Source: Zychaea mexicana
Lineage: Eukaryota > Mucoromycota > Mucoromycetes > Mucorales > Lichtheimiaceae
Direction: 5' to 3'
Assembly: GCF_025766255.1 (NCBI RefSeq)
Contig: NW_026516922.1
Span: forward strand, 1-19,840
DNA length: 19,840 bases
Position numbers and translations under genes: made by a program. This document shows positions 10,398-17,408 of this stretch, piece after piece. The first letter of the stretch is position 1; the number at the start of each line of letters is the position of its first letter. The notes beneath the pieces are model-generated. The model saw only the letters and a list, made by a program, of their open reading frames with translations, was not told the origin of the DNA and did not search any database.

Positions 10398-10612
10398 CTA
10401 TAGATGGCCACGTTAAAGACCAGTTCTGCTATAGCAACAACAACATATGTAGAGGTAAAGGTTATAGATGCAGTGATTCTCAACTATAGATAGCCACGTT
10501 GAAGACCAGTTCTGCTATAGTATCAAGAATTTATATAGGGATAGAGGTAGAGATAGTAGATAGATAGATTTTCAGCTATAGATGGCCACGTTGAAGACCA
10601 GTTCTGCTATAG
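10398..10612. repeat. three spaced copies of a 37-bp repeat
   Basis: Copies at 10398-10434, 10484-10520 and 10576-10612 differ at only one to three positions. Each begins and ends with the palindrome CTATAG and has a core TGGCCACGTT(A/G)AAGACCAG. They are separated by 49 and 55 bp of poorly kept, TAGAGGTAG-rich spacer, so the longer unit is about 90 bp. Conserved cores with diverged spacers look like kept protein-binding sites rather than plain satellite. They lie 80-300 bp upstream of gene B. Confidence 0.85.
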
Positions 10613-11156
10613 CAAGTGAATTTGTTTGACCACGTTTGAGTGAGGTTTGGTCTAAAAGCTTATATGTAGTTATATGCTGGCAAGGGGTAGAGTTCTGCTT
10701 TTCAACAACCTCTCCTCTATATATCCTTGGGGTGGTCCACCGACCTTTCTGCCTAAAAGTTAGTGTAATTTGATAGAGCTCTATCATAGCTTTCATAGGA
10801 GCTTTCATACTACTTTAGAAATCGTTGTATCTTTTCAACCAGTGATGCTAGAGCAATATAATTAAGTGTTTTAGAATCAGAAAGCTATAGTTTTATAACA
10901 AAATGTTAATTTCAAACACTGTACATTCGGTACTCCTTTGCTATATAAATGCATAGTATGTACTAAAAGTTTATTTACAAAATTAAACTTCCGGAGGTCA
11001 TAGAGATATCAAACATATTGAATAAACTACCTCTTTCTTGTCTTCTTTTTACTAGTTTGCCGATGTTTTGCTTTATACATATGGCATACCTTAAGAGCAA
11101 GCATTTACATATGCTGTTATGCATATATTCTACTAAACTGTGAATAATAGTACTAA
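10613..11156. other. AT-rich spacer without a convincing gene
   Basis: A 78-codon open frame on the minus strand (10808-10572) crosses one of the 37-bp repeats and resembles no known protein, so I do not call it. A perfect 16-bp palindrome TGATAGAGCTCTATCA stands at 10771-10786. The rest, to the target duplication of the hAT element, shows nothing recognisable. Confidence 0.4.
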
Positions 11157-11164
11157 TGTAATAC

Positions 11165-11984
11165 TAGGGGTCGTAATTGGATAGGTTGGGTTGGGTCAAG
11201 GGTCTAACTAGTTGACCCACAGGTCAAAAAACACTGACCCGACCTCACCTATTCAACCTGATGGGTCAAAACTCAGGTTAGCGGGTCAAGACTGATTTCG
11301 GTATGATGATGAAGGAAGTATCAATCAATCTGAACTTGAGTACTCGAAGTACAAAACTCTATATATATATAGCTCTCCAAGATGATGGCATGCAAATTCC
11401 TAGCAGTACTAGCAACATCTACTTTTAAAAGGTAAAGGGTTTTGTACCATCACGCTTGTACTCACATGTATTACTGTAAAGAAAGCATTATGGTTAAAGT
11501 GTAGTTGAAAATCGACTTCCCTATATGCCCCTAATCCTTTTCCTTTTCCCTTTGCTTATCACTTCATCCTTCTACCCTTCGTTTTTCTTTTCTCAATTCC
11601 TTTTCAGTCTTTTGTCAAATCTCGTCTCTTACTGCCACCCTCTATAGTCTGTTCTCATTGTACTATTGCTACTTCTTTACTCCTTTTAGATATATCGCTT
11701 ATAGCTTACTGATGCTTTACTCTTAAATATAAAATATAATCCCACAATAAAAAGAACTTAAGTCCATTTTATGTTATAGCTCTATAGCAGACATATTGAC
11801 AACTACATCCTATAATATAATGATGCTTCCCAATAAGAAGATTGACTACTTGAATACAAGTACCTTATACATATTATATGTATATATAGGTCACAATGGG
11901 TCAATGGGTTGACACGCAGGTCAGAAAAGCATCAACCCGACCTGTTGACCTGTCCTCAACCCGCAGGTCAGATTGCAACCCCTA
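11165..11984. mobile_element. non-autonomous hAT-type transposon (820 bp)
   Basis: The left end reads TAGGGGTCGTAATTGGA and the reverse complement of the right end reads TAGGGGTTGCAATCTGA, an imperfect terminal inverted repeat that stays recognisable for about 29 bp. The 8-bp sequence TGTAATAC flanks it on both sides (11157-11164 and 11985-11992). An 8-bp duplication with (T/C)AGGGG ends is the signature of the hAT superfamily. About 100-130 bp at each end is full of GGGTCA/TGACCC motifs in both orientations, as expected of subterminal transposase-binding sites. The interior (about 11310-11880) has no ORF, so it would need a transposase made elsewhere. The two TIRs have diverged, so it is not a brand-new copy. 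Confidence 0.85.
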
Positions 11985-12193
11985 TGTAATACTACTCAAT
12001 CCTTTGACTTTGCTATTACCATCCACATTCTCTTTTGAATGATAGTGCTACTGCTATTCATATCCTCTTTTATAGTTTAAATATAGAGTGTAGTTATACT
12101 AGTCCCACTGCATAGTAATAGTTTTTGAACAAAAGAGTCTAGTTTTACTTTATAGCTCAATAAAACAAGATATTGCCTACTGAAAAAAAGATA

Positions 12194-12279
12194 GCAGGCT
12201 GCAGGGTTCGAACCTGCGCCTTCCCAAGCCTCAACAGGATTGGGAAGGCGCCTTAGTCTACTTGACCAAGGCAACCTAC
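12194..12279 (-). ncRNA. tRNA-like Pol III unit, copy 1
   Basis: Read 5' to 3' on the minus strand: arm GTAGGTT (pairs with AGCCTGC at the 3' end), A box TGGTCAAGTAGACTAAGG, a 12-bp perfect stem GCGCCTTCCCAA/TTGGGAAGGCGC, T arm GCAGG-TTCGAAC-CCTGC (perfect B box), then TATC and seven Ts. D and T arms and length resemble serine/leucine (type II) tRNAs, but no 17-nt anticodon arm can form; the hairpin fills its place. Reading it in canonical tRNA register would start the RNA 4 nt later. It carries A for G in the A box (TCAAG), as in copy 9. Confidence 0.75.
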
Positions 12280-12488
12280 TGATATATCTTAGCCATTGCA
12301 CTGCTGCTATACCGCACAACCATTCCCTTTTGAATGATAGTGCTACTGCTATTCATATCCTCTTTTATAATTTAAATATAGAGTGTAGTTATACTAGTCC
12401 CACTGCATAGTAATAATTTTTGAACAAAAGAGTCTAGTTTTACTTTAAAGCTCAATAAAACAAGATATTGCCTGCTGAAAAAAAGATA

Positions 12489-12574
12489 GCAGGATGCAGG
12501 GTTCGAACCTGCGCCTTCCCAAGCCTCAATAGGATTGGGAAGGCGCCTTAGTCTACTCGACCAAGGCAACCTAC
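12489..12574 (-). ncRNA. tRNA-like Pol III unit, copy 2
   Basis: Same structure as copy 1 with A box TCGAG. The 3' arm is ATCCTGC, which costs one pair with GTAGGTT. The hairpin loop has ATTG. Confidence 0.75.
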
Positions 12575-12783
12575 TAATATATCTTAGCCATTGCACTGCT
12601 GCTATACCGCACAACCATTCCCTTTTGAATGATAGTGCTACTGCTATTCATATCCTCTTTTATAATTTAAATATAGAGTGTAGTTATACTAGTCCCACTG
12701 CATAGTAATAATTTTTGAACAAAAGAGTCTAGTTTTACTTTAAAGCTCAATAAAACAAGATATTGCCTGCTGAAAAAAAGATA

Positions 12784-12869
12784 GCAGGCTGCAGGGTTCG
12801 AACCTGCGCCTTCCCAAGCCTCAACGGGATTGGGAAGGCGCCTTAGTCTACTCGACCAAGGCAACCTAC
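12784..12869 (-). ncRNA. tRNA-like Pol III unit, copy 3
   Basis: The 3' arm is AGCCTGC (fully paired), the A box is TCGAG, and the loop reads CCCGTTG. The 12-bp stem is perfect. Confidence 0.75.
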
Positions 12870-13078
12870 TGATATATCTTAGCCATTGCACTGCTGCTAT
12901 ACCGCACAACCATTCCCTTTTGAATGATAGTGCTACTGCTATTCATATCCTCTTTTATAGTTTAAATATAGAGTGTAGTTATACTAGTCCCACTGCATAG
13001 TAATAGTTTTTGAACAAAAGAGTCTAGTTTTACTTTACAGCTCAATAAAATAAGATATTGCCTGCTGAAAAAAAGATA

Positions 13079-13164
13079 GCAGGCTGCAGGGTTCGAACCT
13101 GCGCCTTCCCAAGCCTCAATAGGATTGGGAAGGTGCCTTAGTCTACTCGACCAAGGCAACCTAC
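13079..13164 (-). ncRNA. tRNA-like Pol III unit, copy 4
   Basis: The 3' arm is AGCCTGC. The hairpin 5' arm is GCACC instead of GCGCC, leaving one A-C mismatch. Copy 11 shares this. Confidence 0.72.
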
Positions 13165-13373
13165 TGGTATATCTTAGCCATTGCACTGCTGCCATACCGC
13201 ACAATCATTCTCTTTTGAATGATAGTGCTACTGCTATTCATATCCTCTTTTATAGTTTAAATATAGAGTGTAGTTATACTAGTCCCACTGCATATTAATA
13301 GTTTTTGAACAAAAGAGTCTAGTTTTACTTTACAGCTCAATAAAACAAGATATTGCCTGCTGAAAAAAAGATA

Positions 13374-13459
13374 GCAGGATGCAGGGTTCGAACCTGCGCC
13401 TTCCCAAGCCTCAACAGGATTGGGAAGGCGCCTTAGTCTACTCGACCAAGGCAACCTAC
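13374..13459 (-). ncRNA. tRNA-like Pol III unit, copy 5
   Basis: The 3' arm is ATCCTGC, the stem is perfect, and the loop has CCTGTTG. Confidence 0.75.
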
Positions 13460-13668
13460 TGGTATATCTTAGCCATTGCACTGCTGCCATACCGCACAAT
13501 CATTCTCTTTTGAATGATAGTGCTACTGCTATTCATATCCTCTTTTATAATTTAAATATAGAGTGTAGTTATACTAGTCCCACTGCATAGTAATAATTTT
13601 TGAACAAAAGAGTCTAGTTTTACTTTAAAGCTCAATAAAACAAGATATTGCCTGCTGAAAAAAAGATA

Positions 13669-13754
13669 GCAGGATGCAGGGTTCGAACCTGCGCCTTCCC
13701 AAGCCTCAACAGGATTGGGAAGGCGCCTTAGTCTACTCGACCAAGGCAACCTAC
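13669..13754 (-). ncRNA. tRNA-like Pol III unit, copy 6
   Basis: The RNA region equals that of copy 5; the spacer instead matches copies 2, 3 and 10 (AATAATTTTTG, TTTAAAGCTC), so the unit looks like a mosaic. Confidence 0.75.
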
Positions 13755-13963
13755 TGGTATATCTTAGCCATTGCACTGCTGCCATACCGCACAATCATTC
13801 TCTTTTGAATGATAGTGCTACTGCTATTCATATCCTCTTTTATAGTTTAAATATAGAGTGTAGTTATACTAGTCCCACTGCATAGTAATAGTTTTTGAAC
13901 AAAAGAGTCTAGTTTTACTTTACAGCTCAATAAAACAAGATATTGCCTGCTGAAAAAAAGATA

Positions 13964-14049
13964 GCAGGATGCAGGGTTCGAACCTGCACCTTCCCAAGCC
14001 TCAACGGGATTGGGAAGGCGCCTTAGTCTACTCGACCAAGGCAACCTAC
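13964..14049 (-). ncRNA. tRNA-like Pol III unit, copy 7
   Basis: The hairpin 3' arm ends GGTGC, giving a G-U in place of a G-C pair, so pairing is kept. The 3' arm is ATCCTGC and the loop CCCGTTG. Confidence 0.75.
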
Positions 14050-14258
14050 TGGTATATCTTAGCCATTGCACTGCTGCCATACCGCACAATCATTCTCTTT
14101 TGAATGATAGTGCTACTGCTATTCATATCCTCTTTTATAGTTTAAATATAGAGTGTAGTTATACTAGTCCCACTGCATAGTAATAGTTTTTGAACAAAAG
14201 AGTCTAGTTTTACTTTACAGCTCAATAAAACAAGATATTGCCTGCTGAAAAAAAGATA

Positions 14259-14344
14259 GCAGGATGCAGGGTTCGAACCTGCGCCTTCCCAAGCCTCAAT
14301 AGGATTGGGAAGGCGCCTTAGTCTACTCGACCAAGGCAACCTAC
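14259..14344 (-). ncRNA. tRNA-like Pol III unit, copy 8
   Basis: The 3' arm is ATCCTGC, the stem is perfect, and the loop has ATTG as in copy 2. Confidence 0.75.
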
Positions 14345-14553
14345 TGGTATATCTTAGCCATTGCACTGCTGCCATACCGCACAATCATTCTCTTTTGAAT
14401 GATAGTGCTACTGCTATTCATATCCTCTTTTATAGTTTAAATATAGAGTGTAGTTATACTAGTCCCACTGCATAGTAATAGTTTTTGAACAAAAGAGTCT
14501 AGTTTTACTTTACAGCTCAATAAAACAAGATATTGCCTGCTGAAAAAAAGATA

Positions 14554-14639
14554 GCAGGCTGCAGGGTTCGAACCTGCGCCTTCCCAAGCCTCAATAGGAT
14601 TGGGAAGGCGCCTTAGTCTACTTGACCAAGGCAACCTAC
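14554..14639 (-). ncRNA. tRNA-like Pol III unit, copy 9
   Basis: It has the TCAAG A box of copy 1, the AGCCTGC arm and the ATTG loop. Confidence 0.75.
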
Positions 14640-14848
14640 TGATATATCTTAGCCATTGCACTGCTGCTATACCGCACAACCATTCCCTTTTGAATGATAG
14701 TGCTACTGCTATTCATATCCTCTTTTATAATTTAAATATAGAGTGTAGTTATACTAGTCCCACTGCATAGTAATAATTTTTGAACAAAAGAGTCTAGTTT
14801 TACTTTAAAGCTCAATAAAACAAGATATTGCCTGCTGAAAAAAAGATA

Positions 14849-14934
14849 GCAGGCTGCAGGGTTCGAACCTGCGCCTTCCCAAGCCTCAACAGGATTGGGA
14901 AGGCGCCTTAGTCTACTCGACCAAGGCAACCTAC
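14849..14934 (-). ncRNA. tRNA-like Pol III unit, copy 10
   Basis: The arm is AGCCTGC and the stem perfect. The spacer is of the copy 3 type, and it is followed by copy 11 as copy 3 is followed by copy 4. Confidence 0.75.
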
Positions 14935-15143
14935 TGATATATCTTAGCCATTGCACTGCTGCTATACCGCACAACCATTCCCTTTTGAATGATAGTGCTA
15001 CTGCTATTCATATCCTCTTTTATAGTTTAAATATAGAGTGTAGTTATACTAGTCCCACTGCATAGTAATAGTTTTTGAACAAAAGAGTCTAGTTTTACTT
15101 TACAGCTCAATAAAATAAGATATTGCCTGCTGAAAAAAAGATA

Positions 15144-15229
15144 GCAGGCTGCAGGGTTCGAACCTGCGCCTTCCCAAGCCTCAATAGGATTGGGAAGGTG
15201 CCTTAGTCTACTCGACCAAGGCAACCTAC
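15144..15229 (-). ncRNA. tRNA-like Pol III unit, copy 11
   Basis: It has the GCACC hairpin change and TAAGATATT spacer of copy 4, and an AGCCTGC arm. Confidence 0.72.
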
Positions 15230-15438
15230 TGGTATATCTTAGCCATTGCACTGCTGCCATACCGCACAATCATTCTCTTTTGAATGATAGTGCTACTGCT
15301 ATTCATATCCTCTTTTATAGTTTAAATATAGAGTGTAGTTATACTAGTCCCACTGCATAGTAATAGTTTTTGAACAAAAGAGTCTAGTTTTACTTTACAG
15401 CTCAATAAAACAAGATATTGCCTGCTGAAAAAAAGATA

Positions 15439-15524
15439 GCAGGCTGCAGGGTTCGAACCTGCGCCTTCCCAAGCCTCAACAGGATTGGGAAGGCGCCTTA
15501 GTCTACTCGACCAAGGCAACCTAC
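15439..15524 (-). ncRNA. tRNA-like Pol III unit, copy 12, next to the LTR insertion
   Basis: The RNA region and terminator are complete. Its natural upstream sequence is cut: five bases after the GTAGGTT arm (TGGTA, 15525-15529) the LTR begins. If transcribed, initiation would fall in or at the edge of the LTR. Confidence 0.75.
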
Positions 15525-15529
15525 TGGTA

Positions 15530-16474
15530 TGACACGAAGTGTGTGGGGCTTTCCGGCCTCATTCATTTCCGACGAACGAATTCTGGCTTCGGCCAATCAT
15601 GGGCGATTTCGGTGGCGGATCTTTCTGCCGGCGATGGCCACAGGTTCCCCCCCAACTCCCCACAATTCTTCTCGCACCCCCCATCCGGGGATTATCATAC
15701 TTCTTTTTCCCTTTCTGTCAGTTCCCTTTATTTTTCTTATTTCCCTTAGCTCTTTTTCTGTAAATAATTCTGTCATTTCCTCTCGCGTCATTTTACGTTC
15801 CTTCAACTCTAAATCGTGCCGGCCATAGGCGCCGAATATTATTTCTTCTTTATGCTTCTTTTAACGGGACCCGTCCCCTATATTTCTATCCATCCTTATT
15901 TTCCGTATTATACTCTCTCACGTACTCATGCTACCTGCCCTGCGCAGTTTATATTATTCTCCGTTGTCCTTTTCCCTCGTTACCCTCACCTTGTTACCAT
16001 GACCCTGTAATTTCATGGCCCCTCTTATTTTCCGCCGTACTCCCTCTCTTATGTTTCCATCCGTCGTATAGACATTGCTATATTCATTTCCCTATTTTTC
16101 CGTCTTCTACTCCGTCCAAACTACCCGATAGAGATCGTTGTCCTCTGTGTCTGGCGTCGTTCTCGGCCGAGCGCGCCCAGTTGACAAGGTGTATAAAAAG
16201 GGGATTAACCCCATAATAAAATAAGGATTAAGCGTTTTCAGACATATATTCGTGGATTGACAATTGACATCGGAAGTGGAACTTGCCGTTATTGTAATCG
16301 TGTATCTGTGTATTTGTATTTCGCGTTCATCATACCCCTGATTCCTTTTTATTTTCTGAATTCTGTCTATTTGTATTTTACCGCATATCAACCCTATTCT
16401 TCTGAACCCTTTCTACCTTTCCCCCTTTTTTTTATATACTACCTTTTGTCCTTTTCCAAACACCACACGTGTCA
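15530..16474 (+). repeat. 5' LTR (945 bp)
   Basis: It starts TGACACG and ends CGTGTCA, a perfect 7-bp terminal inverted repeat with the usual TG..CA ends. The left end is fixed independently by the break in the 295-bp repeat, the right end by the primer site 3 bp later. A TATAAAAA box at 16192-16199 and AATAAA at 16215-16220 probably mark the end of U3 and a polyadenylation signal. The 3' copy lies outside the window. Confidence 0.88.
16192..16199 (+). promoter_or_regulatory. LTR TATA box
   Basis: TATAAAAA stands about 280 bp before the LTR end, in the expected place for the U3 core promoter. Transcription would start about 30 bp on, near 16225. Confidence 0.55.
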
Positions 16475-16477
16475 ATT

Positions 16478-16495
16478 TGGGGGGTCGACCGGGAT
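16478..16495 (+). promoter_or_regulatory. primer binding site, tRNA-Pro type
   Basis: Three bases after the LTR, 18 bases begin TGGGGGGTCGACCGGGAT. Its complement reads as a tRNA 3' end: CCA, discriminator C, a 7-nt acceptor strand, then T stem CCCGG. Discriminator C with a CCGGG/CCCGG T stem is typical of eukaryotic proline tRNA. The tRNA identity is from memory of tRNA structure. Confidence 0.7.
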
Positions 16496-16535
16496 CATCA
16501 TTTGAAGAACAAGACCGTGTCGTGCATCAAGAACA

Positions 16536-17408
16536 ATGAACGAAACCGATTCCGTAAACAACAAGATATTCAAGTTTATCTCGTCGCCTGGCTCCTTCTC
16601 TGGTTCCGGTTCGGGCGAGAATCCGATGGTGTGGCTTCGCCAAGTTCGACGTCTCTGGCAACGAGGCAACCTGTCCGACGCTGAGGTGTTGCTCGTCGCG
16701 GCCTCGCATCTGAAGGGGCAAGCTGAACTCTGGTGGGTGCCGCTAGAAGATAGCATCGTTACGTGGGAAACGTTCGAAGAGGCGTTTAAGGCGCGTTTTA
16801 TTTCAGCCGAACATCGAGAGACATGGTGGGCGAAAATCGAACGCGTAAAGCAAGACCAAGGCGAAACCGTCGAGGATGTCGCATACAAGTTGCAGGAGCT
16901 GTTTTCTCTGGTTGGGTTAGCTGAGGAGTCGTACCAAGTCCGTTATTTCGTCCAAGCTATTGATCCAGAAATCGCATTTCGCATGGAAGAATCGGCGGTA
17001 GCAACGTCATGGAAGGAGGCGGTAGATAAGGCAGTACGCATCGCGAATGCAAGGAACAAGTATTTGCGCAGCCAGGATGTCTCGGGGGCGAGTGGTGTGG
17101 CATCGAGAAGAAAGTCTGAAGTCAAGGTGGTGGGTAGCAGCGTGGCTTCGTCAGGCAGGGCGGCACCTTCAAGTTTGGCGCCAGAGGATTCGGTGTCGCA
17201 AACGCACACATTGTTGACGCAAGTAGCGGAAAGTCTGCATGCCTTGCAATTACAACTTGGACCCTCGCAGCAGTACAGAAGAACCCCTCCCAATTACCCA
17301 CCAAGGCCCCCACCCAAATGTTGGAACTGTAACCAAGAAGGCCATATATCGACGCAGTGTCCGAGTCTCGTGCAAAAGGACCAGGGAAATGGCAACGGGC
17401 GGCAGTAG
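16536..17408 (+). CDS. gag: Gag polyprotein
   Basis: The product has 290 residues and forms the capsid/nucleocapsid of the retrotransposon particle. A Ser/Gly-rich start is followed by a Retrotrans_gag-like helical domain (about residues 28-170; WLRQVRRLW, LKGQAELWW and F..F spacing are typical). A linker leads to one CCHC zinc knuckle, C-x2-C-x4-H-x4-C (CWNCNQEGHISTQC, near residues 262-275), which binds RNA. The ATG at 16536 is 40 bases after the primer site and gives the full domain. The frame ends at TAG 17406-17408, overlapping the protease frame by 76 nt; a GGGAAAT slippery heptamer lies in the overlap. Confidence 0.92.
   Translation: MNETDSVNNKIFKFISSPGSFSGSGSGENPMVWLRQVRRLWQRGNLSDAEVLLVAASHLKGQAELWWVPLEDSIVTWETFEEAFKARFISAEHRETWWAKIERVKQDQGETVEDVAYKLQELFSLVGLAEESYQVRYFVQAIDPEIAFRMEESAVATSWKEAVDKAVRIANARNKYLRSQDVSGASGVASRRKSEVKVVGSSVASSGRAAPSSLAPEDSVSQTHTLLTQVAESLHALQLQLGPSQQYRRTPPNYPPRPPPKCWNCNQEGHISTQCPSLVQKDQGNGNGRQ

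Larger units (their letters stand above)
12026..15529 (-). repeat. tandem array of twelve 295-bp units with tRNA-like Pol III genes
   Basis: The period is exactly 295 bp over 11 full units plus a 259-bp last unit cut by the LTR element. Units differ at only a few per cent of positions. Each unit has, on the minus strand, a tRNA-like gene of 82-86 nt with A and B boxes, a T7 run just after it, and about 200 bp of AT-rich spacer. Units 4 and 11 share two private changes (TAAGATATT in the spacer and AAGGTGCC in the hairpin), and units 1 and 9 share a changed A box, pointing to multi-unit exchange. An 80-codon ORF in each unit is only the translation of the tRNA-like region and spacer. The array starts 33 bp after the hAT target duplication. 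Confidence 0.95.

Noticed and set aside
10572..10808. 78-codon minus-strand ORF as an upstream exon of gene B
   Set aside because: It overlaps a 37-bp repeat copy and has no clear splice link to the Ser/Arg-rich first exon at 10318.
12077..15519. Twelve near-identical 65-80 codon ORFs on the minus strand
   Set aside because: They are translations of the tRNA-like region and spacer (GSNPA is GGTTCGAACCC read as codons); changes between copies ignore codon position.
12194..15524. Calling the units functional tRNA-Ser, tRNA-Leu or tRNA-Ile(AAT)
   Set aside because: The bases in the anticodon-stem positions (CCTTC and TGTTG) do not pair, position 33 is not T, and the long hairpin competes with any such arm.
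12026..15529. CRISPR-like array
   Set aside because: The whole 295-bp unit is repeated with no unique spacers, and the DNA is eukaryotic.
16107..16391. 94-codon minus-strand ORF inside the LTR
   Set aside because: It spans the LTR core promoter and has no protein-like features.
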